Source of the DNA: Epilithonimonas sp. JDS
GTDB lineage: Bacteria > Bacteroidota > Bacteroidia > Flavobacteriales > Weeksellaceae
Assembly (NCBI RefSeq): GCF_021261315.1
Contig: NZ_JAJSAX010000003.1
Coordinates: 124,001-188,000 of the forward strand
Reading direction: 5' to 3'
DNA: 64,000 bases
Part shown: positions 9,157 to 18,722 of the stretch, piece after piece
Layout of the letters: every line of letters begins with the position of its first letter
Position numbering within the stretch: the stretch's first letter is position 1
Notes under the pieces: model-generated
Told to the model about the DNA's origin: nothing
Seen by the model: only the letters and a program-made list of their open reading frames with translations
Database searches by the model: none
Made by a program: the position numbers and the translations under genes

Positions 9157-9807
9157 ATGAATAAACTTTTTCAAATATTATTGCTGAGTTTTTGTTTCTT
9201 GGTTCAGGCTCAGAACATCAAAATTGTTCAAAAACCAATTGATTATTCTAAAGAAAAAATCAAGTTGAGTTTGGAATATATGAAGGAACATCACGGCTTG
9301 GATCAGAAAACCCCGAAGATCACACCGAAGATTATCGTATTGCATTACACAGCTGGCGGAACGGTGGAATCCAACTTCAAATATTTCAACAATCTTCATC
9401 TTGAGAATCAAAGATCGACTTTGAAAAAACAAAGTTCGCTCAATGTTTCTTCGCACTACATCATCGACAGAGACGGAACAATCTATCAATTGGTTGATCC
9501 AGAACTATTCGCCAGACACACAATTGGCCTTAATTATTGCGCCATCGGCGTCGAAAATATCGGAAGCAAAGCGCAACCTTTGACCGACAAACAAGTGGAA
9601 GCCAACGCAGAACTGGTAAGATACTTAACCAAAAAGTATGCGATTGAATACGTTATTGGACATTCTGAATATGGTGTTTTCCGAAACTCAAAACTTTGGA
9701 AAGAATCTGACCCGAAATATTTCACAGGGAAAACGGATCCAGGTGATGATTTTATGAAAAAGGTCAGAGCGAAAATGGCGGATTTGAAATTGAAAAGTCA
9801 GCCGTAA
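9157..9807 (+). CDS. N-acetylmuramoyl-L-alanine amidase (Amidase_2)
   Basis: This 216-residue secreted protein cuts, by family, the bond between MurNAc and the peptide stem of peptidoglycan. A signal peptide ends near VQAQ. The zinc ligands of AmpD-type amidases can be placed: His63 in VLHYTAGG, His169 in IGHSEY and Asp194 in KTDPGDD, with the catalytic Glu133 in GVENIG. It follows the DUF1287 gene at 36 bases and probably shares its transcript. The gap between them holds a short direct repeat of TGATAATYGAT type. Confidence 0.9.
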   Translation: MNKLFQILLLSFCFLVQAQNIKIVQKPIDYSKEKIKLSLEYMKEHHGLDQKTPKITPKIIVLHYTAGGTVESNFKYFNNLHLENQRSTLKKQSSLNVSSHYIIDRDGTIYQLVDPELFARHTIGLNYCAIGVENIGSKAQPLTDKQVEANAELVRYLTKKYAIEYVIGHSEYGVFRNSKLWKESDPKYFTGKTDPGDDFMKKVRAKMADLKLKSQP

Positions 9808-9818
9808 TACAATTCATT

Positions 9819-9883
9819 CTCTCGCAGATGAGGCAAATTTTGCAGATTAATCTTGCATCTGCCATCAGCACAATCTGCGAGAG
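9819..9883. repeat. Inverted repeat of the CGCAGAT family
   Basis: An 11-bp perfect inverted repeat (CTCTCGCAGAT with ATCTGCGAGAG) flanks CAAATTTTGCAGATT-like words. A related piece lies at 12767-12790, so this is a dispersed intergenic family. It sits between convergent genes and may serve as transcription end for both. Confidence 0.7.
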
Positions 9884-9894
9884 ACTACCAATAT

Positions 9895-12588
9895 TTACCA
9901 ACTCACTTTCTCCTTTTCCTCAAACGGAACTTCAGGATTCAAAATTTCTGCGATCAGATTTCTGATGGAATCTTCCACTTCAGAATCTTCAATATCAATA
10001 AAATTGAGATTTTGCGGACCGTTATTCACTTCTGCGAAAGACCAGATGGCGGTTTCCACATTTTCTGGTTTAATGTTGAGGGAATTGGTGATGCAATATT
10101 TATAGATCGAAAGTTGCAAAGCTTGTTTGTAGTCGTCGTTAAAAAATAATTCCGGCAATTTTTCTTCCTTATTCTTTCCTAAACTAACAGTTAATTTTTT
10201 CGGTTTCGCCGTTTTGTAATCAATCACTCGAGTTACTCCGTCCAAGCGGTCAATTCTGTCGATGAAGCCGTAGAAGCTGATTTTGTCGGTTCGGTTTTCA
10301 TCAAGATAAAAATCACAATTGATCTCTTTTTCGAGGTCGATGATCTCTAACGCCGAACCATTTTTCACCAATTCCAGATCGTACTCTACAATGTTGCGCA
10401 CTACCCTTTTGGCGATTTCTTTGTGAATGAAATTCATTCCGCGTTCGTAGAATTCCGATTGATGTTTTAGTTTTTCAATCGCATCTTCTATAGATTCATC
10501 CACTTTTTGAAGTAAATCTTCTAAATCATTAATTGATAGAATTTTACCTTTGATTGGTTCGTGCAAAAACTGTAAAGCATAGTGCACCAAATTTCCATAA
10601 TTTCTTTGAGAAAGCTCTTCCTCGATCTCATTGGTTTCTCTCGTTTTTAGGATTTGATTGAGGTAAAAATCAATCGGATTATAAAGATAAGTCACAAGAT
10701 GTGAAGCTGAAACGCGGTTTTTCCATTCGTTCAAAAGTTGCATTACGGCTTCATTTTTCTCGATTTTCATCAGTTCCTGTGAGATTGGTTCGGAAGTATT
10801 TTCGATGACGATATGTTCGATGTTGTGTGGACTTTCCATTTCCAATTGTGTGATGAATCGGCTTTTCTCGCCTGTGTTTACACCAGAACTCAATGCATTA
10901 TAAAGCAAATGAACATTCTGAGAATCCTGAATCAAACGGTAAAAGTGATAAGCGTAGATGCTATCATTTTCGAGAAAAGTATTCAGACCAAAATTCTTGC
11001 GGACATCAAACGGAATGTATGTATTTTGTGTATTTCCTAATGGCAATTTACCTTCGTTAACTGAAAGTAGGATGATATTTTTGAAGTTCAAAAGTCGCGT
11101 TTCCAAAAGTCCCATAATTTGAAATCCCGCTAACGGTTCTCCCACAAAATCAATACTTTCTGTGTTTACCAATTGATTGATGAGCACTTCTAAAGTCTCA
11201 ATTTTAATATTAATTTTATAAGGCAACAACTGATTTTTGATGACTTTGAAAACCTTTTCAAAATGCGCCACATTCTCGTACTGAATATCATCCAATTCTT
11301 TGAACTTCAATTCATAACAGAATTTAATTAATAAATCCAGGAAATTCTGAGTTGATTCCGGTTTTTGAAGAAGCTGGAAATAACTGAGTTTTCCGAGCAA
11401 TTCTGCCAATAGATTTTTGGAAATATAAACAATATTCCGCTCCTCGATCTTTGCAATGAAATCTTGAATGATTGCGCCATCTATTTCGTCATTTGGAAGT
11501 TCTTCCAAGATTGGTAAAACATCGGCGTAATAGTAGCTGGAAGATTTTTTCTCCTGTTGTTTTTGTAGATAAAAAAGTTTCTTGATTGCGTTGCTGAACG
11601 ATAGATTCTTCAATGGAAAACCCATCGTGATGTTCACGCTTTCTACGGACGTCAAGCTGTCCAAAACCGCTGGCAGAAGATTCTCATCCAACAAGACCAA
11701 AGCAGTTTCTGACAATTCTTCTTTTGGGATTTTCTTCAGAAGTTCTGGTAAAACCTTTGCCTGAACGATGTTTCCGGAGACTTCGTAAGTTTTGATATTT
11801 TTTGGCTGAGAGAATTGGTCATCGATCCAGTTAAAATTTCTGTAAAGGTCAAATTCTTTCCACGTGATGGTTTCTCTTAGGAATTTTCCGGATTCCTGTC
11901 TTGCATCGTCAATGTAATATTTGTCGGCTTGGAAGTAGGTTTCGGCTTTGTTCCATTGCAGTAATTTTCTGACTAGTTGTTCCTCAACTCTTGATAATGC
12001 GTTAAAACCACAGAAAACAAAGTGATTTTGAGTGGACTTTGCAAAAGCTTCTAATTTTGAAAATGCTTCCTGGTAGATCATTCCTGCAGTTGCGAGGTTC
12101 TCTTTTCTCAAATCCGATTTCAGAAGTGGTAGAAAATCGTTCATTTTTCGCCAGAAATTGAGGTTTCTTTTTCTTGCATTGTCATCATCGCCAAGATCTT
12201 CGCCCCAGTTTTTGATGCGTTCTTCGTCCAACATCCATTCTAGGATTTTTTGGTCGTTTTCTGAAAACTTCATCATATCGTCCCAGTCTTTTTGCAAGGT
12301 TGGAAACCATTTGAGGAAGCCGGAAAAATCTTCGGAAGAATCTACTTTTTGATATGTTCGGTAAGCGAAAAGCCAGAGTGCAATTCCCTTGATCTCCAAA
12401 TTTTCAGATAGATCTGCGATGAGTTCGTCTATCGTGACGAAGTTGGGCAAAAGGCCTTGGTATTGCTTTTCCTGCAAGATCCTTTTGATGAAGACCATTG
12501 GACGCTTTCCAGGTAAGACGATGTCCAACGTTGAAAGGTCTTTGTGATTTTCTAATAATTCTGAAATGATCCTGTGGAGAAATTGCAT
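9895..12588 (-). CDS. AddB-like PD-(D/E)XK nuclease family protein
   Basis: This 897-residue protein looks like the AddB/RexB-type partner of a helicase-nuclease for double-strand break repair. The N-terminal part is a degenerate helicase-like region (IVLPGKRPMVF near the start, FCGFNALSRVE near residue 195). The C-terminal nuclease shows YGNLVHYALQ (about residue 663), GFIDRIDR (about 774), the catalytic IDYKTAKPK (about 788) and the QxxxY-like QLSIYKY. I did not see the four Cys of an iron-sulphur cluster as in Bacillus AddB. An AddA/RecB helicase partner is not in this window. The T-run of a hairpin ends at its ATG. Confidence 0.85.
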   Translation of the reverse strand: MQFLHRIISELLENHKDLSTLDIVLPGKRPMVFIKRILQEKQYQGLLPNFVTIDELIADLSENLEIKGIALWLFAYRTYQKVDSSEDFSGFLKWFPTLQKDWDDMMKFSENDQKILEWMLDEERIKNWGEDLGDDDNARKRNLNFWRKMNDFLPLLKSDLRKENLATAGMIYQEAFSKLEAFAKSTQNHFVFCGFNALSRVEEQLVRKLLQWNKAETYFQADKYYIDDARQESGKFLRETITWKEFDLYRNFNWIDDQFSQPKNIKTYEVSGNIVQAKVLPELLKKIPKEELSETALVLLDENLLPAVLDSLTSVESVNITMGFPLKNLSFSNAIKKLFYLQKQQEKKSSSYYYADVLPILEELPNDEIDGAIIQDFIAKIEERNIVYISKNLLAELLGKLSYFQLLQKPESTQNFLDLLIKFCYELKFKELDDIQYENVAHFEKVFKVIKNQLLPYKINIKIETLEVLINQLVNTESIDFVGEPLAGFQIMGLLETRLLNFKNIILLSVNEGKLPLGNTQNTYIPFDVRKNFGLNTFLENDSIYAYHFYRLIQDSQNVHLLYNALSSGVNTGEKSRFITQLEMESPHNIEHIVIENTSEPISQELMKIEKNEAVMQLLNEWKNRVSASHLVTYLYNPIDFYLNQILKTRETNEIEEELSQRNYGNLVHYALQFLHEPIKGKILSINDLEDLLQKVDESIEDAIEKLKHQSEFYERGMNFIHKEIAKRVVRNIVEYDLELVKNGSALEIIDLEKEINCDFYLDENRTDKISFYGFIDRIDRLDGVTRVIDYKTAKPKKLTVSLGKNKEEKLPELFFNDDYKQALQLSIYKYCITNSLNIKPENVETAIWSFAEVNNGPQNLNFIDIEDSEVEDSIRNLIAEILNPEVPFEEKEKVSW

Positions 12589-12614
12589 AAAAAAAGCCTT
12601 TTGAAGTAAAGGCT
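12589..12614 (-). terminator. Hairpin with T-run directly before the AddB-like start
   Basis: Read on the minus strand, AGCCTTT pairs with AAAGGCT and is followed by seven T that run straight into the ATG at 12588. It could end transcripts from the rsmG/lipoprotein unit, or act as an attenuator in the leader of the AddB-like gene. Confidence 0.5.
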
Positions 12615-12766
12615 CAATTTAATTAATTTTCGTTGACTTTGAAAATATATTTGATCACTACAGTGAATTTTAATGCAAAGGCGCAAATTTTTTTTTGAAA
12701 TTATTTAAAATATTTTTAGGTCGCAAAGATCTTCGACAAGCTCAGTAAATAAATAAGAATATTTCT

Positions 12767-12790
12767 TCTCGCAGATTTTGCAAATCTTGC
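12767..12790. repeat. Partial copy of the CGCAGAT intergenic repeat
   Basis: TCTCGCAGATTTTGCAAATC-type sequence matches the words of the repeat at 9819-9883. It lies in the 354-base gap 12589-12942, which also holds CTTCGACAAGCTCAG at 12731-12745 and the inverted repeat at 12826-12932, and no ORF I would support. Confidence 0.55.
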
Positions 12791-12825
12791 TAATTTGTTG
12801 AAAGCTTTAATTGAATGACAAAACC

Positions 12826-12932
12826 CATAGCCCCGATTGCAGTGAAAATCCTTTTTTGCATTTTCTTCAATTTTTACCTGATGGTAATCTTGGCGCAAAA
12901 AAGATTGCAACGTAAAGCGGGATTAGCTCCTA
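12826..12932. repeat. Dispersed imperfect inverted repeat, copy A
   Basis: A left arm containing GTGAAAATCCTTTTTTGC and a right arm containing GCAAAAAAGATTGCAACG form a long imperfect palindrome of about 107 bases, ending in GGGATTAGCTCCTAA. Copy B at 48952-49055 has the same arm words (AATCCTTTTTTGC and GCAAAAAAGATTG). Both lie downstream of or between genes. The shared arms and differing centres indicate a mobile or structured repeat family. Confidence 0.75.
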
Positions 12933-12942
12933 AAAATTTCAG

Positions 12943-13362
12943 TTATTCTACCACCACTTTTCTTTCAAGAAAGACATTAGCACCTGCAGCGTCTTTGCCT
13001 GCGAAGAATTTGAAGTTGTAAGTTCCTGTTTTTACTGGCTGAAAATTGATTCGGCTACCGTCTACATAGGTTTCGTTGCTGCAAACGTCATTGGTTTTGT
13101 AGGCGTAATTGGCTACAGTTCTTACGGAATCGTTGGTGTAATTGTAATCGTAGCTGTAGATTCCTTCGCAGCCTTTGGTGAATGTGGAATAGACTTTTAA
13201 CTCCTGTGTCACGCCCAAAGCCATCGTGTCCATCGGGATTTTGACGCTGTCGATTTTCTGTGCGTAGACGTCTGTAATCTGCTGGAAATCGTCGTTGTCT
13301 TTGCAGGATGTCGCTGCAAATGTGAACAATGAAATGACTGATAAAATAAATACTTTCTTCAT
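12943..13362 (-). CDS. Small lipoprotein of unknown function
   Basis: This 139-residue protein starts with a lipoprotein signal peptide whose lipobox is AATSC (Cys at residue 20), so it should be lipid-anchored in the envelope. The mature part is beta-rich with two further Cys residues (KGCEG and DVCSN) that may form a disulphide, and ends in VFLERKVVVE. I do not recognise the family. It follows rsmG after 14 bases on the same strand, so the two probably share a transcript; the link in function is unclear. Confidence 0.75.
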   Translation of the reverse strand: MKKVFILSVISLFTFAATSCKDNDDFQQITDVYAQKIDSVKIPMDTMALGVTQELKVYSTFTKGCEGIYSYDYNYTNDSVRTVANYAYKTNDVCSNETYVDGSRINFQPVKTGTYNFKFFAGKDAAGANVFLERKVVVE

Positions 13363-13376
13363 AATCGTTTCCTTAT

Positions 13377-14012
13377 TTAGTTGTTAAAATTACCTTTTGA
13401 TAGATATACGACTTTTTTGGTGTCAAAGAATTCTTCCTCGAAATAATTTTTGAGCTGGAAGATTTCGCACTTGATGCCTGCCAATTCTTCGCCAAGATCG
13501 CCGCCTTTGAGATAAAGGACGCCATTGTGCTTTGGGTTGAATTGTTCTTTCTCGAATTTGCCGCGAAGCCAGGTCAGGAAAACCGGCATCTGCGTTACCG
13601 CACGGCTGACTACGAAATGAAATTTCTCCTTCAATTGTTCCGCCCGCATGTGATGCGCTGTTACGTTTTTCAACCCGAGACTTTCTGCAACGCCTTTTAC
13701 AACGGTGATCTTCTTTCCGATGCTATCAACCAAAGTGAACTGAGCATTTGGGAAGAGAATAGCCAAAGGAATCCCAGGAAAACCGCCTCCAGTCCCGATG
13801 TCAAGAACTTTGGTGTTATCTGCAAACTCCATCACTTTTGCGATTCCGAGAGAGTGAAGAATATGCTTTTCGTAGAGACTGTCTGTATCTTTTCTGGAGA
13901 TAACGTTGATTTTTTCATTCCAGTCTTTGTACAAGGTTTCTAATTCTGCAAACTGATCCTTCTGCTCGCTGGTGATATCGGGAAAATATTTTAAAACTAA
14001 TTCTAATGACAT
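13377..14012 (-). CDS. rsmG: 16S rRNA (guanine(527)-N(7))-methyltransferase RsmG
   Basis: This 211-residue enzyme (also called GidB) puts an N7 methyl group on G527 of 16S rRNA using S-adenosylmethionine. The cofactor motif VLDIGTGGGFPGIPLA is at residues 69-84, followed by LVDSIGKK and the late VSRAVTQMP segment typical of the family. The length is normal. It has a small lipoprotein gene 14 bases downstream. Confidence 0.95.
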   Translation of the reverse strand: MSLELVLKYFPDITSEQKDQFAELETLYKDWNEKINVISRKDTDSLYEKHILHSLGIAKVMEFADNTKVLDIGTGGGFPGIPLAILFPNAQFTLVDSIGKKITVVKGVAESLGLKNVTAHHMRAEQLKEKFHFVVSRAVTQMPVFLTWLRGKFEKEQFNPKHNGVLYLKGGDLGEELAGIKCEIFQLKNYFEEEFFDTKKVVYLSKGNFNN

Positions 14013-14045
14013 AGAGCGAAATTATGATTTTAATAGTATTTAAAC

Positions 14046-14073
14046 AAAAAACCATCAAAAATAATTTTGATGG
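14046..14073 (-). terminator. Rho-independent terminator of the T9SS cargo gene
   Basis: A 9-bp perfect stem (CCATCAAAA with TTTTGATGG) with loop ATAA is followed on the minus strand by six T. It lies 36 bases after the stop of the gene starting at 18516. Confidence 0.85.
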
Positions 14074-14109
14074 CTGGAGAAAATTTATGGTTTATTTGTG
14101 TTCTTACTT

Positions 14110-17100
14110 TTATCTCAAAACTTTTTTGGTCAAAGTTGTGTTTCCTGATCTTGCTTTGATGATGTAAAGACCTTCTGCAAAATTAGCATTGTTGATAAAA
14201 AGTTCTTTCTTAGCATTTTTGGAACTGAAAATCAATCTTCCTAAAGCATCGTAAACATTCACCTCATCCAGATTATCGGTAGAATTAACAATGAAATTCT
14301 GTAGATCTTTGTAAATCTGAATTCCTTTTTTCACTGAATCATCTGTTCCGAGAGTTGCTGAATTTTTATAAATGATCTGGAATCTGTCTTCGAACTGCCC
14401 GGCGCTGGTGTTGAAAATGTAAGAAACTTCTTTCAGATCAACAACTTTGTTCAGGTAACTGTCTTTCAGCAAAATAGACTGATAGGAATTAAAAATACCT
14501 TCCTTGTCCGTAACACCGATTGTATAGTTTCCGGAGACTGAAGCTTTGATTCCCAATTTTACAACATCTTCATTATTAAAAGAGGCCTGTCTTGCCTGAA
14601 TTCCCAATTTTTTGCTATCCAAAACGCTCCAAAAAGAATCGTTGCCGATGGAAAGTAATTCGGTGTCAAAATTAACATCAAAACCGTTAGTTGCTGTAGG
14701 AATGTAACCAATCAGGATTTCATTGTTGACATTGGTAGGCGATTTGAACTCGACCCAAAATCTGTCTTTCTGAGCAACTTTGTTATCACCATTCTTGTTA
14801 TAGAAATTAGCCAGTTCTGCATATCTCATAGCATTATTAAAAACCAACGGCTGATTTTTACCGGAAGCTTTTGCCTGAACGATGAAGCCTTGTCCCAGCG
14901 CAATATAGCCATTCGGTTTTCTGTTGTTGTAGCCCAGATACGTTGCAGAAGTTCCGCCCGTTCCGTTATAAAGAGCATAATTGTTACTTGTGTAAGTACT
15001 GCCCTGCTGCGTAATAATTTGGCTGTCATTATTGGTCCAAAGATATAAGCATCCGTTGATTTTTGTGCTGTTAGCGGCAAAAAACTCATCAAATCCAATG
15101 TTTGAAGGATAAGGATTGCCAACCATATTGTAACCGTGCGCATCATTTGTATATTTCAAAATGAAAGAAACATCGCCATTTTGCGGCACTCCTTTGAATT
15201 CGAAAACCGTTCCTGTACTTGTACTGGTAATCTGAGTCGGGAAGCTGTTTTTTCCTCGTATGGCGTAACCTCTCGCCGGTTGAAAGACTGAGGTTGCACT
15301 CAATGTGATATCGTTTGCCAAGGATGTTACAAATTTGTCATTCGCTTCATTATAAACATAAAATCTGTTCCAAGGTGTTCCTGTTTCTGAACCTGTGGCT
15401 CCAACTGTATTGTAGCCGTCTGAGAACTGGTAAAGATTCTGTCCAATCACCGGTGAAGACCAGTAATTGTAACCCATTTTCGGAATCAACGCTCCTTTTT
15501 TGACTGTGATGTTTCCGACGTTTTGGGCATTTCCAACCTGTAAGATATTGGAATTGTCATCTACAACAAAATCAGCAGTTCCAGCATTATTCACGATCTG
15601 ACCATTTACTTTTACAAAGCCTTCGTTTGTTATATTTAGTTTGGCACCTGCGCTTACTGTCAGACTATTGCTTTCGAAGTTACCATTCAGGCTCGTATTA
15701 TAATTGGTTTCTATCACTGCATGTTTTGTGGCACTTGGCAATCCATTGCTCCAGTGCGGCGTGGCAGAATTAAGCCAAATCGTATTGTTTGGAGAATAAA
15801 CTTTGTTATAAAAAATACCGCCAATCTCCGGTCCGAAACCGCCCGTAATAAACTGCATTACGAATTGAACATAATAGCTGTTGTAGACGTAAAGTCTGAT
15901 GTAAATTTTCTCGCCAGGTTCCAGTTTCAAACCTGCATCAAAATTGAAATTTTGAGCTGTGTATCCAGTTGGCATTACGGCATTTCCAAGGACAGTGACA
16001 TCATTTGAGAAATTAGCATTTTTAGAATATCTCAGTTCATAAGTTGCACCGTTTCCTTTTGCTGTAAAACTGAAAGTTCTAGGTTCAATGGTTTGGTTAG
16101 CGCTCGTATTATCCATCACAAACTGAATATATCTGTTGGTATCCAGATTGGTGCTATTCTCCGAAGTTTCTATATAATAAGTTCTTGGATTGGTCTCTCC
16201 TCCAACCGCAATTCCGATTCCGCCATTGCTTGTAATAGGTGTAGCACTGATGAAAGACTGAAACGGTGTTGCCGTAAAATTCGTTTTATCCCAACGGATA
16301 AGCGGAGCCGTGGTGTTAGGAACATTGTTGATATTGACAGTTGCCGTATTCGAAACGCCATATTCATTGGTGATGTAATAAGTAAAAGAATCAGCGCCCA
16401 AATAATCTTTTGTAGGAATATAATTGATCGATTTATCAGCGTTTAGACTCGTTGTTCCGTGCGAAGGCTGCGTAAAAGTCAACGTTGTAATTTTATTACT
16501 GTAGTCGTCATTTACGAGAACATTAATATTGGTATCATTATTAATTTTATTGGTAACCGTGTCATCATAAGCAATTGGAACTGTGGAACTGTATTCTACA
16601 TAACCGCTGAAATATGGTCCAATATTCTGTCCGTTTTTGAACAAAATCTGCATTGCATTCCAGGTGTTGTAAACATAAATTCTCAAATATAAAACCTGTC
16701 CGTCTGTAGCAATCGGTTTTGAAAAATTAGTAAGCGAAATTTGAGACAAACCACTGTTGATGGCCGTCTGTGGTAATATTGTTGTAGGATTTGAAAAATT
16801 ATTGTTCAGTGAATAATCTATTCTGATATTGGCATCACCACCCTGCGTCACGCAAAGCATATTAAACTCTGATAAATTTAACTTATAACCATTTTTTGGA
16901 CTGATTGTAAACTGAATATATTTTGAAGTATCTACAGTCTGTGCATTCTTGTCCGGCCAGCCACTGGTTTGGAATGCATCATAATTGACGCCGCTTACAT
17001 TTACGTTCTGAGCAAAAGTGATGTTCTGAGTAGAGGTGATGTTACTGACAAGCAAATGACTGTTTGTAAACGTCGGTGTAAAATTGGAATTATTCCATCG

Positions 17101-18516
17101 TGCTAAAGTTTCATTTACATTTTCGATGACATTGATGTTTACCGTAGCTTCATTTGATAATCCGGTTGCGTTGCCCGCTTTATATTTGAAGGAATCAGCA
17201 CCTTTATATCCAACTGCAGGTTTGTAAGTAACGCTTGCAATTCCGTTGACAGTAACAGTTCCGTGAGCCGGCTGCTCCGTAATCGTTACATTATTAATTG
17301 TCAGAACAGAAGTATCATTGCTCAATACATTGAAGTCAACTTCATTATTCTTATAAGCGGAATAGGAATCATTGTTTGCCACCGGAACGGCAGTATTTGG
17401 ATCTTGCGCCACAGTAATGCTGACAGTTGCTTCATTTGATGCGCCGGTTACATTGCTGACTTGATATTTAAAAGAATCTGCGCCTGTATAGCCTGTTGTT
17501 GGTTTGTAAGTAACAGATGAAGTTCCATTGACTGTTACAGTTCCGTGTAAAGGCTGTTGGGTAATTGCAATATTAGTGTAACTTAAATTTGACGTATCAT
17601 TAGCTAAAATACTAAAGTTTGTAGTACTATTATTATAAACAGTGTAAGAATCATTATTGGCAACGGGAACGGCCGTTACAACATCAATACTTGCCGTAGC
17701 TTCATTCGATGATCCGGCAGAATTTACTGCTCTATATTTGAAAGAATCGGCACCAGAATATCCCGCTGTTGGTACGTAGGTGACATTTGTAGTTCCATTC
17801 ACCGTAACTGTTCCGTGAGCAGGCTGCTGGGTGATCGTAATGCCTGTGAAAGCTGTAGCGGAGCTGTCATTTGTTAAAATATTGAGATTTGTACTCGTGT
17901 TTTTATAAACAGAAAAAGAATCATTATTTGCCACAGGAGGTGTAGGCGTGTCTACAGCAACAGTCCCTGTAATATTAGGTCCCAAGCCAGTTCCACCATT
18001 GGAAGTATATGATAAATGAAAATTATTATAAGTTTCATAAGTATACAAACGGATGTACATTGTTTTTCCGGACAAAACCGTAGGATTGGCAAAATTGCTG
18101 AGAGAAACGCTGTGCCAGTCTCCATCTGTCACCGATGTAGACAATAAAGTCTGTGGAGCCGAAAAATCACCATTTGTAGAATAACGCACTTCAAATTTTG
18201 AAGTTCCACCCTGGTTTCTGTATTTCAGATTGAGGCTTGCCAGTGTAAGTTTATAGTTGTTACCCGGTGCAATTGTGAACTGCACATATCTCGTAAGATC
18301 AATACTGCTGGCACTCGTGAGGCCTGATATCATGAAAAAACTCTGATCCCAGGTTGTTGGAGTTACGGTAACATTGGATGCACTGATAGCATCTGCAGAA
18401 ACGTGACTTGCGGTCGTTGAAGTCAAATTATTTTTGGTCCATCTGGCTAATTCTGTCTGCGCAGAGAACATATTTGCAATGAACATTGCAAACAGGAAGA
18501 ATAAATTTTTTTTCAT
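14110..18516 (-). CDS. Large secreted protein with cadherin-like repeats and a T9SS sorting domain
   Basis: This 1468-residue protein has a signal peptide (ending MFSAQ at residue 20). A jelly-roll-like module of about 170 residues beginning LARW occurs three times, near residues 23, 470 and 738. Three tandem bacterial cadherin-like repeats of about 90 residues, each starting PVANNDS and containing QPAHGTVTVNG and YSGADSFKY, lie at about 192-465; a fourth, diverged copy (IAYDDTV) lies near 645. The C-terminal 75 residues form a type A Por sorting tail (YDALGRLIFSS, then GLYIIKA, TKKVLR). It should be exported by the type IX system and act at the surface as adhesin or matrix protein; ligand unknown. 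Confidence 0.9.
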   Translation of the reverse strand: MKKNLFFLFAMFIANMFSAQTELARWTKNNLTSTTASHVSADAISASNVTVTPTTWDQSFFMISGLTSASSIDLTRYVQFTIAPGNNYKLTLASLNLKYRNQGGTSKFEVRYSTNGDFSAPQTLLSTSVTDGDWHSVSLSNFANPTVLSGKTMYIRLYTYETYNNFHLSYTSNGGTGLGPNITGTVAVDTPTPPVANNDSFSVYKNTSTNLNILTNDSSATAFTGITITQQPAHGTVTVNGTTNVTYVPTAGYSGADSFKYRAVNSAGSSNEATASIDVVTAVPVANNDSYTVYNNSTTNFSILANDTSNLSYTNIAITQQPLHGTVTVNGTSSVTYKPTTGYTGADSFKYQVSNVTGASNEATVSITVAQDPNTAVPVANNDSYSAYKNNEVDFNVLSNDTSVLTINNVTITEQPAHGTVTVNGIASVTYKPAVGYKGADSFKYKAGNATGLSNEATVNINVIENVNETLARWNNSNFTPTFTNSHLLVSNITSTQNITFAQNVNVSGVNYDAFQTSGWPDKNAQTVDTSKYIQFTISPKNGYKLNLSEFNMLCVTQGGDANIRIDYSLNNNFSNPTTILPQTAINSGLSQISLTNFSKPIATDGQVLYLRIYVYNTWNAMQILFKNGQNIGPYFSGYVEYSSTVPIAYDDTVTNKINNDTNINVLVNDDYSNKITTLTFTQPSHGTTSLNADKSINYIPTKDYLGADSFTYYITNEYGVSNTATVNINNVPNTTAPLIRWDKTNFTATPFQSFISATPITSNGGIGIAVGGETNPRTYYIETSENSTNLDTNRYIQFVMDNTSANQTIEPRTFSFTAKGNGATYELRYSKNANFSNDVTVLGNAVMPTGYTAQNFNFDAGLKLEPGEKIYIRLYVYNSYYVQFVMQFITGGFGPEIGGIFYNKVYSPNNTIWLNSATPHWSNGLPSATKHAVIETNYNTSLNGNFESNSLTVSAGAKLNITNEGFVKVNGQIVNNAGTADFVVDDNSNILQVGNAQNVGNITVKKGALIPKMGYNYWSSPVIGQNLYQFSDGYNTVGATGSETGTPWNRFYVYNEANDKFVTSLANDITLSATSVFQPARGYAIRGKNSFPTQITSTSTGTVFEFKGVPQNGDVSFILKYTNDAHGYNMVGNPYPSNIGFDEFFAANSTKINGCLYLWTNNDSQIITQQGSTYTSNNYALYNGTGGTSATYLGYNNRKPNGYIALGQGFIVQAKASGKNQPLVFNNAMRYAELANFYNKNGDNKVAQKDRFWVEFKSPTNVNNEILIGYIPTATNGFDVNFDTELLSIGNDSFWSVLDSKKLGIQARQASFNNEDVVKLGIKASVSGNYTIGVTDKEGIFNSYQSILLKDSYLNKVVDLKEVSYIFNTSAGQFEDRFQIIYKNSATLGTDDSVKKGIQIYKDLQNFIVNSTDNLDEVNVYDALGRLIFSSKNAKKELFINNANFAEGLYIIKARSGNTTLTKKVLR

Positions 18517-18543
18517 TGTGTGTTGCTTAAAAAATCAACATTG

Positions 18544-18551
18544 CAAATTTA
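18544..18551 (-). promoter_or_regulatory. Bacteroidota -7 element (TAAATTTG) of the T9SS cargo gene
   Basis: TAAATTTG fits the TAnnTTTG consensus and lies 27 bases before the ATG at 18516. No clear TTTG at -33 is visible. Confidence 0.5.
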
Positions 18552-18722
18552 AACACTTGTTTAATTATCGCATCTTAACATGTGATAAGAAAACATTTTT
18601 ATATAATTTTTGAAATTTTTCTGCGAATGTTATTCCTTATTTCGAACAAAATTCAAAAGGGAATGATAATTGCTATGTGAATAACAATAATGCAATATTA
18701 TTGATTAAAGCGTAAAAAGCAT

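Noticed and set aside
12589..12942. Possible small genes in the gap
   Set aside because: Short frames here run through repeat elements and have no coding look.
17110..17940. CRISPR-like direct repeats
   Set aside because: The regular repeats encode the cadherin-like domains of the T9SS protein in frame; they are about 280 bases apart and differ in sequence.
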